Below the pieces are notes generated by a model that had not been told where the DNA came from, made no database searches, and worked only from the letters and a program-made list of their open reading frames with translations. Positions 1 to 8,405 of a stretch of 64,000 bases of DNA are shown one piece after another (position 1 is the stretch's first letter; every line of letters begins with the position of its first letter). The DNA comes from Plastoroseomonas arctica (lineage in GTDB: Bacteria; Pseudomonadota; Alphaproteobacteria; Acetobacterales; Acetobacteraceae). The DNA is taken from assembly GCF_018128965.1 (NCBI RefSeq), contig NZ_JAAEDH010000002.1, forward strand, positions 186,001 through 250,000, read 5' to 3'. The position numbers and the translations under genes were made by a program.

Positions 1-2
1 GG

Positions 3-647
3 TGCGGGAAGTCGACGCTGCTGCGGATCGTGGCCGGGCTCGATACACCGAGCGGCGGCACCCTCGCGCTCGATGCCACGCCCATTCGCGGGCCGGGGGC
101 AGAACGCGGGATGGTGTTCCAATCCTACACGCTGTTCCCGTGGCTGACGGTCGCCGAGAACATCGCCTATGGGCTGCGCGAGCGCGGGCTGCCCAGGGCA
201 GAGCAGCGCGCCATCGTCGCGCGCTTCATCGCGCGCACCGGGCTCGCCGGGTTCGAGGATCACTGGCCGAAGCAGCTTTCGGGTGGGATGCAGCAGCGCT
301 GCGCCCTGGCCCGCGCGCTGGCCAACGATCCGGAGATCCTGCTGCTCGACGAGCCCTTCGGCGCGCTGGATCACCAGACGCGGGAGCTGATGCAGGAGCT
401 GCTGCTGGAGATCTGGCAGGCGGACCGGAAGACGGTGCTGTTCGTCACGCACGACATCGACGAGGCGATCTTCCTCGCCTCGCGCGTGCTGGTGATGTCG
501 GCGCGACCGGGCGGCATCAAGTCCGAGGTCGTGGTGCCGCTGCCCTATCCGCGCGAATGGACGGTGAAGACCACGGTGGAGTTCGCGGCCCTCAAGGCGC
601 GGCTGATGGGCGACATCCGCGAGGAAGTGCGCAAGTCCATCGGGTAG
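3..647 (+). CDS. ABC transporter ATP-binding protein, nitrate/sulfonate/taurine type (5' truncated)
   Basis: ATPase of an importer of the NrtD/SsuB/TauB class, which powers uptake of small anions through a membrane permease. The reading frame is open at the left edge, so the start lies outside the window; 214 residues are visible. It begins inside Walker A (CGKSTLL follows the missing glycine), then shows Q-loop MVFQSYTLFPW, signature LSGGMQQRCALARAL, Walker B ILLLDEPFGALD and switch histidine in VLFVTHDIDEAIFLASRV. DEAIFLASRV followed by MSARPG is typical of this family. The permease and binding protein would lie upstream, outside the window. It converges on the Bug receptor at 664. Substrate cannot be set from the ATPase alone. 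Confidence 0.9.
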   Translation, partial: CGKSTLLRIVAGLDTPSGGTLALDATPIRGPGAERGMVFQSYTLFPWLTVAENIAYGLRERGLPRAEQRAIVARFIARTGLAGFEDHWPKQLSGGMQQRCALARALANDPEILLLDEPFGALDHQTRELMQELLLEIWQADRKTVLFVTHDIDEAIFLASRVLVMSARPGGIKSEVVVPLPYPREWTVKTTVEFAALKARLMGDIREEVRKSIG

Positions 648-663
648 CGGCCGCGCACAACGT

Positions 664-1656
664 TCAATTCAACCGCTCGATGTTGTTCCGCTCCACCACC
701 TCCTGCCAGCGGGCGACCTCGGCACGCACATGGCTGGCGAAGCGCTCCGCCGACCCACCCTCCGGCCGCACGCCCAGGTCGCGCAGGCGTCGCTGCACCT
801 CGGCGTCGGCGTTCGCCTCGTTCAAGATTCGGTTGAGCCCGTTGACCGCAGCCACCGGCGTCCCGGCCGGCGCCATGAAGCCGAACCAGGGCTCGACGAC
901 GATGTCCGGCACGCCGGCCTCGGCGAATGTGGGGACGTCCGGCAGGGCGGGATCGCGCTCGCGCCCCGTCACCGCGATGGCGCGGATCAGGCCGGCGCGG
1001 ATGGCGGCGATCTTCGTGGGCACGTTCTCGATCATCACCTGCACCTGGTTCGCGAGCAGTGCCTGCAACGCCGGCGCGCCGCCGCGGAAGGGCACATGCA
1101 CCAGGCCCAGGCCCAACCGGCCGTTCAGCAGTTCCGGCGTCAGGTGGTTCGAGGAGCCGAAGCCCGAGGAGCCGTAGTTCACCCGCCCTTGGTTGGCCCG
1201 CGCCCACCCGATGAACTCCTGCAGCGTGTTGACGGGGATCGAGGGGTGGATGGCCAGCGCGTTCATCACGCTGCCGCTCCAGTACACCGGCACGAGGTCG
1301 CGTTCGATGACGTAGGGCATGCGCGCGTAGATGGCGGGGTTGATCGCGCAGTTGCCGATCGTGCATTGGCCCAGCGTGTAGCCATCGGGCGCGGTGCGCG
1401 CCACGGCCTCCATGCCGATATTGCCGTTGGCGCCGGACCGGTTCTCGACCACCCAGGGGTAGGGCGTGCCGCGGCTCGCGCGGTCGGCGAGGATGCGTGC
1501 GACCAGGTCGGATGCGCCGCCCGGCGGAAACGGCACGATGATCCGCACGGGCCGGTCGGGCACCCAGCCATGCGCCGCGGCCGGCAGGGCGAGCAGCCCG
1601 GCGGCGAGCATGACGATGATCCGGCGGAGCATGGATGTGTTCCCGTGTCGGGTCAT
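664..1656 (-). CDS. TctC/Bug-family periplasmic receptor
   Basis: Tripartite tricarboxylate transporter receptor (Bug) protein that binds a small organic acid in the periplasm. 330 residues with an N-terminal signal segment (RRIIVMLAAGLLALPAAAHG), then family hallmarks: RPVRIIVPFPPGGASD near the mature N-terminus, VVENRSGANGNIG, PDGYTLG, YGSSGFGSSNHL and VPTFAEAGVPD. Start: ATG at 1656 has AGGAG 11 nt upstream; a GTG at 1668 would overlap the upstream stop, and ATG 1632 just precedes the signal segment, so the N-terminus is uncertain by about 12 residues. It follows the Bug gene 1665-2627 with almost no gap, so the two are co-transcribed paralogues. No TctA/TctB membrane genes are nearby. Ligand unknown. 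Confidence 0.9.
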   Translation of the reverse strand: MTRHGNTSMLRRIIVMLAAGLLALPAAAHGWVPDRPVRIIVPFPPGGASDLVARILADRASRGTPYPWVVENRSGANGNIGMEAVARTAPDGYTLGQCTIGNCAINPAIYARMPYVIERDLVPVYWSGSVMNALAIHPSIPVNTLQEFIGWARANQGRVNYGSSGFGSSNHLTPELLNGRLGLGLVHVPFRGGAPALQALLANQVQVMIENVPTKIAAIRAGLIRAIAVTGRERDPALPDVPTFAEAGVPDIVVEPWFGFMAPAGTPVAAVNGLNRILNEANADAEVQRRLRDLGVRPEGGSAERFASHVRAEVARWQEVVERNNIERLN

Positions 1657-1664
1657 GGCGCCGC

Positions 1665-2627
1665 TCACTCCTGGGTAACGCCGGCGGCGCGGATCACCAC
1701 GGCCCAGCGCGCCACCTCCGCCTCCACCAGGCGCTGCAGGGCGGCAGGACCGCGCTGGTCGGGCGCGGCGGGGATGGAGCCCAGCGCCTCGATGCGCGCG
1801 CGGAGGGCCGCGTCCTCGAGTGCGAGGTTCAGCGCATCGGCCAGGCGGCGGACCACAGGTTCCGGCGTGCCGCGCGGCGCGAAGATGGCGTTCCAGCCCT
1901 GGAAGATGAACTCCGGCGCGCCGGCCTCGGCCGCGGTCGGGACATTGGGTGCCTGGGCGCCGCGCGTGGTGCCGGCGATCAGCAGCCCGCGCATCGTGCC
2001 GGCCTGTATTTGCGGTATCGCGGCGGGGGCGAGCAGGCAGGCGCTGTCGATCTGCCCCGCGACGACGTCGTTCATCGCCGGGCCCTCGCCACGATAGGGG
2101 ATGAAGTTCAACGGCACGCCGGTGACGTGGCGCAGCAACTCGCAGGCGAGGTGGTTGGTGGACCCGACGCCTGCATGGCCGTTGGACACGCCGTTGGGCG
2201 CGCGCGCGAGTGCGGCGAACTCCGCGAAATTTGCCGCCGCCAGCCCGTTGCGCACGACCAAATAGAGCGGCGTGCCGCCGATCAGCCCCACCGGAGCCAG
2301 CGCGCGCGGATCATAGGCGATGGAGCGGTAGATCGAGGGTGCCGCCGAATGGCTGCCGAGGCTGCCGACCGTCAGCGTGTAGCCATCGGGTGCGGCCTGG
2401 GCGCCGCGCGCGCCGCCGATGGTGCCGCCGGCGCCCGAGACATTCTCCACCACGATGCGCTGGTTCAGCGTGCGCGCCATGTGGTCGGCAACGATGCGCG
2501 CGAGCACGTCGGTCGCGCCGCCAGGGGCGAAGACCACGATCATGCTGATGGGCCGCGCCGCACTGTCCTGCGCGCGCACCGGCGCGGCGGCGAGCATCGC
2601 GGCCAGCACCATGATCCAGGGCTTCAT
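1665..2627 (-). CDS. TctC/Bug-family periplasmic receptor
   Basis: Second Bug-type solute receptor, 320 residues. Signal peptide MKPWIMVLAAMLAAAPVRAQ, then RPISMIVVFAPGGATDVLARIV, VVENVSGAGGTIGG, PDGYTLTVGSLGSH, GHAGVGSTNHLACELL and VPTAAEAGAPEF, all in the positions usual for the family. A strong Shine-Dalgarno (AAGGAGG) sits 8 nt before ATG 2627. It is the first gene of a two-gene unit with the paralogue 664-1656 and is divergent from the binding protein at 2755 across 127 bp that must hold both promoters. Such receptors are often orphan in betaproteobacteria and Acetobacteraceae and their ligands are mostly unknown. Confidence 0.92.
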   Translation of the reverse strand: MKPWIMVLAAMLAAAPVRAQDSAARPISMIVVFAPGGATDVLARIVADHMARTLNQRIVVENVSGAGGTIGGARGAQAAPDGYTLTVGSLGSHSAAPSIYRSIAYDPRALAPVGLIGGTPLYLVVRNGLAAANFAEFAALARAPNGVSNGHAGVGSTNHLACELLRHVTGVPLNFIPYRGEGPAMNDVVAGQIDSACLLAPAAIPQIQAGTMRGLLIAGTTRGAQAPNVPTAAEAGAPEFIFQGWNAIFAPRGTPEPVVRRLADALNLALEDAALRARIEALGSIPAAPDQRGPAALQRLVEAEVARWAVVIRAAGVTQE

Positions 2628-2754
2628 GTCTGTTCCTCCTTGCCGCCTCGTGGATCGGGCGCGCTTGGCGCGCAGGGAAGCCCATCCGATGCCGAGTGGT
2701 CAAACCGCCGCGACCCGGTCTAGCCTCGCCGCAACGAACAAGGGGAGAGACACC

Positions 2755-3969
2755 ATGCACCGCAGGTCGTTGATGGCGGGCGCCGCCGCGCTGCCGATGT
2801 TCCAGATCCTGCCCGGCCGCGCGCAGGGCGCCATTTCCGATGGCGTGGTGAAGATCGGCATCCTCAACGACATGACCGGCGTCTTCTCCGACCAGCAGGG
2901 CATGGGCGAGGTCGTCGCCGCGCGCCTGGCGGTGGAGGATTTCGGGCCGCGCGTGCTGGGTGCCCCGATCGAGCTCACCCATGGCGATTTGCTCAACCGC
3001 GCCGATGTCGGCATGGCGATCGCGCGGCGCTGGTACGACCAGGAGAAGGTCGACGCGATCTTCGGGCTGGGGAATTCGGCGGTCGCACTCGCGGTGCAGG
3101 GGCTGTCGCGCGAGCGGCAGCGGGTGAACCTGTCGATCTCGGCCGGCACCACGGACCTGACGGGTGCGCAATGCTCGCCCTTCGGAATCCATTGGGTCTA
3201 CGACAACTACTCGGCGGCGAAGGGGCCGGTCACCGCCCTGGTGCAGCAGGACAAGAAGCGCTGGTACCTGATTGTCACCGACTACGCCTTCGGCCATTCG
3301 CTGGAAGCCAATGCGCGCGAGATCCTGGCCGGGCTCGGCGGCACGGTGGTGGGCGCGGTGCGCGCGCCGCTGGGCGAGACCGACTACTCCTCCTACCTGG
3401 TGCGCGCGGCGGCCTCGGGCGCACAGGTGGTGGGCATCTGTGCGGGTGGGGCGGACGCCATCAACATCGCCAAGCAGATGGGCGAGTTCGGGCTGTTCCG
3501 GCGCGGCATCACGCCCGCGGCGCTGAACTGGTCGCTCACCTCCGTACGCTCGGTGGGGCTCGAGACCGGGCAGGGCATCGTCTATGCGGAGAGCTACTAC
3601 TGGGACCAGACGCCCGAGACGCGCGCCTTCTCCGCCCGCTTCGCGCGGCTGCACGGACGGCCGCCCACCGCCTTCCAGGCGAGCTCCTACGGCGCGGTCA
3701 TGCACTACCTCAAGGCGGTCCAGGCGGCGGGGACGGATGCCGCGCCGGCGGTGATGGCCAAGATGCGCGAGCTGCCCATCAACGATTTCATGACCACCAA
3801 CGGGTCGCTGCGGGTCGACGGCCGCGTGATGCGGGAGGTCTACATGATGCGCATCAAGGCGCCTGGCACTTCGCGCGGGGAGTGGGACCTGTGCGACGTG
3901 GTCTCGCGCATTGCCGCCGAGGATGCGTTCCGCCCGATGGAAAGCGGCGGCTGCCCGCTCGTGCGCTGA
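2755..3969 (+). CDS. ABC transporter substrate-binding protein, branched-chain amino acid (LivJ-like) type
   Basis: Periplasmic binding protein of type-1 fold (Peripla_BP_6), 404 residues. N-terminus MHRRSLMAGAAALPMFQILPGRAQG looks like a signal peptide; the mature part opens with VVKIGILNDMTGVFSDQQGMG, the usual LivJ-like opening. Later YLIVTDYAFGHSLEANARE and AFSARFARLHGRPPTAFQASSYGAV match the family's hinge and C-terminal lobes. SD AGGGGAGAG precedes ATG 2755. No LivHMGF genes are beside it, so it is an orphan receptor here. Sequences of this group have been assigned to aliphatic amides, urea and aromatic acids as well as amino acids, so the ligand is open. Confidence 0.9.
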   Translation: MHRRSLMAGAAALPMFQILPGRAQGAISDGVVKIGILNDMTGVFSDQQGMGEVVAARLAVEDFGPRVLGAPIELTHGDLLNRADVGMAIARRWYDQEKVDAIFGLGNSAVALAVQGLSRERQRVNLSISAGTTDLTGAQCSPFGIHWVYDNYSAAKGPVTALVQQDKKRWYLIVTDYAFGHSLEANAREILAGLGGTVVGAVRAPLGETDYSSYLVRAAASGAQVVGICAGGADAINIAKQMGEFGLFRRGITPAALNWSLTSVRSVGLETGQGIVYAESYYWDQTPETRAFSARFARLHGRPPTAFQASSYGAVMHYLKAVQAAGTDAAPAVMAKMRELPINDFMTTNGSLRVDGRVMREVYMMRIKAPGTSRGEWDLCDVVSRIAAEDAFRPMESGGCPLVR

Positions 3970-4579
3970 GATGGCGGCGAGTCCCCTCCGCAACATCGCA
4001 GGAGCCGCGTGGCAGGCGCGACATCTCCATCTCCGCGTAGGCTGCTCGTCCGTGGCAATGCACGCGCACAAGGTGACCGCGCCTTCGACGGACGGATGAG
4101 CCGCATCGCACTGGTCCGCTGGAGCGCATCCGAACGAAGGCGCTCGCACCATCTCCGCGATCGGATGCAGCGGCATTGCAAATGAACCGATAACGAATCA
4201 GTGTGCGATCGGGTCGCGCCTACATCCCGTTGCCGATCAATTTAACGCAGAATCTCATTTCTATTTATGAGCTAGTCGCTGAGAGGCTGGATCTTTCGCG
4301 GTTGCAGTAAACGCTTCGGTACCACCATTCGAAGAGTCGAAACGACTTCCGAACCGATTCGCACGAACCGACACAAGAACAGACTTGAACCTTGAAGCGC
4401 TGTTGCAACTCGAATCTTAGCATTTGCTAAAAAATTGAATAACAACACGGCCGTCTCGAATGTTTGTATGCAGTCGAATGCCATTCAGATCAATGACTTA
4501 CCCTGCATCTGCCGGTCCAGCTTCTCCGTCATGTCTGCGAGAGAAACGAACGCTCTCACACAACCAGGGAGATTGGACC
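3970..4579. other. gene-free, AT-richer intergenic region
   Basis: About 610 bp without a credible gene. From roughly 4160 to 4500 the base composition is visibly richer in A and T than anywhere else nearby, with short runs such as AATTTAACG and TTCTATTTATG. A perfect 14-nt palindrome (TTAGCA-TT-TGCTAA) lies at 4417-4430. A 70-codon minus-strand frame at 4272-4484 has no ribosome site and low-complexity content and is not called. The promoter of the glycine-rich lipoprotein at 4580 most likely lies here. Confidence 0.6.
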
Positions 4580-5608
4580 ATGAACAAAGGGATCGCTCCG
4601 CTGATGGCGGCGCTGCTGATGAGCACCAGCCTCATCGCCTGCTCGCATCGCTCAGAGACCGTCTCGGATTCCGGCACCGCTGTCGGCACCGGCGCCTCGG
4701 GTGAAGCCGGCACGACGAGTTCCACGACGACCACCGCCTCCACTGGAGGCACGGCCATGGCGGGCGGTGCCGGCGGCAATGGCGGCAATGGCGGCGGCGG
4801 AACCGCCGGGACCGGCGGCACGGGTGGCACCGGCGGTACCGGTGGCACCGGCGGCACCGGCGGCACCGGCACGACCACCCCGAGCGTCGCCGGCCGCGTG
4901 CTCGGCAACAACCTCGAGGCGGTCGGCGACGTCAACGTCGCCGGTGTGACCCTGATCGGCAACGGCACCCCCGGCGGTGGCCCGGCCCAGGTCGCCATCC
5001 TCTCGCCCACCGCGGCCGGGTCCGGCCCGGTCTCGGTGAGCGTGCTCTCGGGCACGCCCACGGCCGCCCCTGCCCAGACCGGCCTGGTGGGCGCGACCGA
5101 CGGGCTCGTCGGCGGCCTGGTGCGGGTCAACGTCGCCGGCGCACAGCTGGTCGGCGGGGCCAATGGCCAGACGCCGCTCATCAGCGTCGGCGCGCTGTCG
5201 CCGACCGCGCAGCCCAACGCGCCCATCACCGCCAACCTGCTGACCGGCACCACGGCCGGCCCGCTCGCGCCGGTCACCGGCCTCGCGACCAACACCGTCG
5301 CCGTGGTCACCGGGCAGACCGGTGCGGGCACGGTGCCGGGCGGCGTGCTCAATACCGCATCGACCGCCGTCGCGCCGGTCACCCGCGTCGCCGGTGGCGC
5401 GGTGACGCAAGTGGCCAGCGTGGCCTCGCCGGTACTGGCGACGGTCGGCAGCACCGCGGGCGCGCCGGCCTCCGGCGGCACCGGTGCCGTGACCGGTTTG
5501 GTGGGCAATACCGTGGCGCCGGTGGTGCGCGGCGTGACGACCACGACCGCGGCCGTCGCCGTGCAGGGCAGCGTGGTGGCGACCGCGACCAGCCTCACGC
5601 GCCGCTGA
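4580..5608 (+). CDS. glycine/threonine-rich repeat lipoprotein
   Basis: Unrecognised 342-residue surface-type protein. N-terminus MNKGIAPLMAALLMSTSLIACSH has a positively charged start, a hydrophobic stretch and a lipobox-like LIAC, so Cys21 is the likely lipidation site. Residues about 65-95 are almost only Gly, Thr and Asn with six tandem GGT-type units; the DNA there is a 9-bp repeat (4811-4864). Two related halves follow, starting at about residues 118 and 183 (VNVAGVTLIG...SPTAAGSGPVSVSVLSGT and VNVAGAQLVG...SPTAQPNAPITANLLTGT), and a Val/Ala/Thr-rich tail. SD GGGAGA precedes ATG 4580. It lies 97 bp upstream of a TpsB transporter (5706), with a hairpin between. It has no TPS secretion domain, so cargo status is only a guess. 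Confidence 0.8.
   Translation: MNKGIAPLMAALLMSTSLIACSHRSETVSDSGTAVGTGASGEAGTTSSTTTTASTGGTAMAGGAGGNGGNGGGGTAGTGGTGGTGGTGGTGGTGGTGTTTPSVAGRVLGNNLEAVGDVNVAGVTLIGNGTPGGGPAQVAILSPTAAGSGPVSVSVLSGTPTAAPAQTGLVGATDGLVGGLVRVNVAGAQLVGGANGQTPLISVGALSPTAQPNAPITANLLTGTTAGPLAPVTGLATNTVAVVTGQTGAGTVPGGVLNTASTAVAPVTRVAGGAVTQVASVASPVLATVGSTAGAPASGGTGAVTGLVGNTVAPVVRGVTTTTAAVAVQGSVVATATSLTRR
4811..4864 (+). repeat. 9-bp in-frame tandem repeat coding Thr-Gly-Gly
   Basis: Six consecutive units of the form ACCGGCGGC with synonymous variation (ACGGGTGGC, ACCGGCGGT, ACCGGTGGC). The unit length is a multiple of three, so slippage would change the number of Gly-Gly-Thr steps without breaking the frame. Confidence 0.8.
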
Positions 5609-5619
5609 TCCTGGCGCAG

Positions 5620-5652
5620 CCCGGGCGGGTGGCGGCTTGCCGCCCGCCCGGG
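5620..5652 (+). terminator. GC-rich hairpin between lipoprotein gene and TpsB gene
   Basis: Perfect 10-bp arms CCCGGGCGGG (5620-5629) and CCCGCCCGGG (5643-5652) begin 12 bp after the lipoprotein stop; the intervening TGGCGGCTTGCCG can extend the stem. No T-run follows, so it may attenuate transcription into the TpsB gene or protect the upstream mRNA end rather than stop fully. Confidence 0.5.
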
Positions 5653-5705
5653 TCCAGCGACCAAGACCGGACCCAACCGCATCACCCTGACGGAACGCCG
5701 CCACG

Positions 5706-7367
5706 ATGATCGTCCCGAGCCTGCGCCACGCCGCCACGCTGATTGCCGCGGCCATCCTCCTCGCCGCCGCACCGGTCCGCGCCCAGCTCGGCCCGCGCGT
5801 CTTCGACACCAACCGCCTGGACACCCGCGCACCGCGCCTGGGCGAGCGGGCGCCCGCCACGCCCATCGCCCCGGCCGTGGTCGCCGAGGACCGCGAGGCC
5901 GGGCCGTTCACCCGCGTCGAGATCAGCGGCGGCGGCAGCCTCGATGCCCTCCGCGTGCAGGGCGTGGTGCGCCCCTATCTCGGGCGCCGGCTGGGCCGCG
6001 AGGAGCTGCAGCGCCTGGCGACCGAGGTGGGCGGCCAGTACGAGGAGGGCGGCCTCGCCATCTTCGCCCTACTGGTGCCGCGCCAGGGCGATGACGGCGT
6101 GCTGCGGCTGCAGGCGGTGGAGGGGACCGTCGGCGACATCGTCATCCAGGGCGATACCGAGGGCGCCGACCTCTCGCTCATCCAGGCCTATGCGCAGCGC
6201 ATGGCCGCCGAGCGCCCGCTGCGCCGCGTCACGCTCGAGCGCTACCTGCTGCTGATGAACGACATCCCTGGGCGGCGCGTGATCGGGCGGCTTGACCCGA
6301 TGGGAGGCGCCGCCGGCGCCGCGCGGCTCGTGCTCACGGTCGAGCGCATCAACATCGTCTACGGCTTCGGCATCGACAATCTCGGCAATCGCTCGCTGGG
6401 CAATGTGCAGGGCTTCGTCAGCCTCGGCCTGAACGCACTGTTCGGCGAGGGGGACAGCACCCGCATCGGCTACGGCTTCCCCACCGACTTCCGCCGCTTC
6501 ACCTTCTTCACCGCCTCGCACCGCGCCCCGATCGGCACCGACGGCGCGAGCGTCACCGTCAGCGCCAACCACCTGCAGACGCATGAGACGCGGCGTTCCT
6601 CGCTGGAGGGCGAGGCGCTGACGGCGAGCGTGCTGTTCTCCTACCCGGTGATCCGCACCGCCGATGAGAATCTCACTGTGAGCGCGGGCCTCGACGTGCT
6701 CGAGACCGACCAGCTGCTGACCGGCCTGATCGCGGCCAAGGAGGCAACGCGCGTGCTGCGCGCCGGGGCCACCTATTCGCTCAGCGACGGCGCGACGCGG
6801 GCCGGCGCGGTGAGCCTGGTGGTGAGCCAGGGGCTCGACATCGCCGGCGCCCGGCAGCGGCTGGAATTCTTCTATGGCGACCCGAGCTTCACCAAGGCCA
6901 CTGCGGTCTTCGCCTTCAACCAGGCGCTGTTCGACGGCACGCTGGTGCTGCGGGTGCGGGCGGCCGGGCAGTTGACGGGCGAGCGGCTGCCATCCTCGGA
7001 GCTGTTCACCGTGGGTGGCGTGCAATTCGGGCGTGCCTTCAGCGCTGGGTCGATCGCGGGCGACACCGGCTACGCGGGATCCCTCGCGCTCGCCCTGCCG
7101 CTGAGCTTTCTGCCCGAGGCGGGGTCCGTGGTCGAGGTGCTGCGCCGGTCCGAGATCTACGGCTTCGTTGATTATGGCCGCACCCTGGCGCACCGGCCGG
7201 TGCCGGCGCCGCGCGGGGACCGGGCCGCCTCGGCGGGGTTCGGGACCAACATCACCGTGGCGCGCAACCTGTTCCTGACGCTGGAGGCGGCGCGCGCGAT
7301 CGTGGAGCCACGGACGGTGCCGGGCGAGGGCTGGCGCTTCGTGGTGGCGTTCCGGCGGGAGATCTAG
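5706..7367 (+). CDS. ShlB/FhaC/HecB (TpsB) family outer-membrane transporter
   Basis: Outer-membrane beta-barrel protein of the two-partner secretion/Omp85 superfamily, 553 residues, which moves a partner protein across the outer membrane. Signal peptide about residues 1-27 (ATLIAAAILLAAAPVRAQ). Residues about 78-150 form the POTRA-like region (VVRPYLGRRLGREELQRLATEV... with conserved RLQAVEGTVGDIVIQGD). A second POTRA-like part precedes the barrel, which starts near VYGFGIDNLGNRSLG. The motif FTVGGVQFGRAFSAG followed by GDTGY, near residues 435-455, matches the conserved 'F..GG...RGF....GD.G' strand-loop signature of TpsB barrels. The protein ends with aromatic/charged FRREI, as usual for a barrel. 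It follows the glycine-rich lipoprotein gene, the only candidate partner in view. Confidence 0.87.
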   Translation: MIVPSLRHAATLIAAAILLAAAPVRAQLGPRVFDTNRLDTRAPRLGERAPATPIAPAVVAEDREAGPFTRVEISGGGSLDALRVQGVVRPYLGRRLGREELQRLATEVGGQYEEGGLAIFALLVPRQGDDGVLRLQAVEGTVGDIVIQGDTEGADLSLIQAYAQRMAAERPLRRVTLERYLLLMNDIPGRRVIGRLDPMGGAAGAARLVLTVERINIVYGFGIDNLGNRSLGNVQGFVSLGLNALFGEGDSTRIGYGFPTDFRRFTFFTASHRAPIGTDGASVTVSANHLQTHETRRSSLEGEALTASVLFSYPVIRTADENLTVSAGLDVLETDQLLTGLIAAKEATRVLRAGATYSLSDGATRAGAVSLVVSQGLDIAGARQRLEFFYGDPSFTKATAVFAFNQALFDGTLVLRVRAAGQLTGERLPSSELFTVGGVQFGRAFSAGSIAGDTGYAGSLALALPLSFLPEAGSVVEVLRRSEIYGFVDYGRTLAHRPVPAPRGDRAASAGFGTNITVARNLFLTLEAARAIVEPRTVPGEGWRFVVAFRREI

Positions 7368-7459
7368 GCAGGCGCCGGCGCGCCATCGCCACTAGATGAT
7401 TCCCTCCCCGGCGCCGGCGTGACGCAGGATGGAGATCCGTGATCACGAGGAGCCTGCCA

Positions 7460-8113
7460 ATGCGCCCGACCATCACCGCCTTCGAGATTTCGCCCGACCG
7501 CGGGCAGGGCCTGGCGCGGGACATGCGCGTCCGTTGGGCGCTGGAGGAGGTGGGCCAGCCTTACGAGGTGCGGCTGCTGTCCTTCGCCGATATGAAGGAA
7601 CCCGCGCATCGGGCGCTGCATCCGTTCGGCCAGATCCCCACCTTTGAGGATGGCGACCTCGCCCTGTTCGAGTCGGGCGCCATCACGCTGCACATCGCCG
7701 AGCGCCATACGGGGCTGCTGCCGACGGACGCGCAAGCCCGGGCGCGCGCGATCGGGTGGATGTTCGCCGCGCTCAACACCGTGGAGCCACCGGTCGTCGA
7801 GCTCAGCCTCGCCACGATCCTGGAGCGCGACAAGCCGTGGTTCGCAGAACGCCAGCCGGTGCTTGAAGCGCGGGTGCGCACGGTGCTGGAGGCGCTGTCT
7901 AACCGGCTCGGCGCCGCCGACTGGCTCGAGGGCGAATTCTGTGCCGGCGACCTGCTGATGGTGACGGTGCTGCGCCGGCTGTACCGGTCGGGGCTGTTGC
8001 AGGCGTATCCGAAGCTCGCCGCCTATGTCGGCCGGGGTGAGGCGCGGCCGGCGTATCAACGGGCCTTCGCCGCGCAGCTGGCCATCTTCGAGCGCAGCAA
8101 GCGCAGGGACTGA
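7460..8113 (+). CDS. glutathione S-transferase family protein
   Basis: 217-residue cytosolic GST-type protein. N-terminal thioredoxin-like domain (residues 1-80): WALEEVGQPYEVRLLSF, HPFGQIPTFEDGDLALFESGAI, where the cis-Pro (IP) and ES motif bind glutathione. C-terminal helical domain about 90-217, including GEFCAGDLLMVTVL, the N-capping box region. ATG 7460 has GAGGAG upstream at good spacing. The gene stands alone after the TpsB gene and converges on the dev-type exporter operon. Substrate not predictable. Confidence 0.9.
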   Translation: MRPTITAFEISPDRGQGLARDMRVRWALEEVGQPYEVRLLSFADMKEPAHRALHPFGQIPTFEDGDLALFESGAITLHIAERHTGLLPTDAQARARAIGWMFAALNTVEPPVVELSLATILERDKPWFAERQPVLEARVRTVLEALSNRLGAADWLEGEFCAGDLLMVTVLRRLYRSGLLQAYPKLAAYVGRGEARPAYQRAFAAQLAIFERSKRRD

Positions 8114-8295
8114 TCCTGCCAAGAAGCTTTTGCCTGGTCTGCCTTGATTGCTGATCGTCTGGCCGGGCGCGGGCCGGTTCAAGTTTCGCGCGCGCCGGCG
8201 GCGCTCGTGAGCCGGCCCCCCGCCGGGCAGGAAGGCTGCAATCGAAGCAAGCCGGATGGTGCAGCCCAACCCTTTCTTCGACCCCAAGCCTTGTT

Positions 8296-8371
8296 CCGGC
8301 CGGCGGGTGCGGGTCAAGGCGCGCGCAGCGCCGGCGAAGCCGCTCGGCCTTGACGCGCGCCCGCCGGCCGG
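8296..8371. repeat. imperfect inverted repeat between convergent genes
   Basis: Arms of 25 nt (8296-8320 and 8347-8371) match with two mismatches around a 26-nt spacer. A second, weaker pair sits at about 8161-8179 and 8213-8230. The element fills the 292-bp gap between the convergent GST and ABC ATPase genes. There is no T-tract; a bidirectional terminator or a REP-like palindromic element would both fit. Confidence 0.6.
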
Positions 8372-8405
8372 GCGCAGCATCATCGGGCGAAGGAGGGGCA
8401 ATCAG

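Noticed and set aside
2311-4176. Long minus-strand frame opposite the LivJ-like binding protein
   Set aside because: Arg/His/Ala/Gly-rich peptide typical of high-GC antisense frames; the plus-strand gene has a signal peptide, SD and family motifs.
4272-4484. 70-codon minus-strand frame in the AT-richer gap
   Set aside because: No Shine-Dalgarno and no recognisable content; probably chance in AT-richer DNA.
7364-8401. 345-codon minus-strand frame opposite the GST gene
   Set aside because: Arg/Gln/His-rich shadow frame; the GST motifs on the plus strand are clear.
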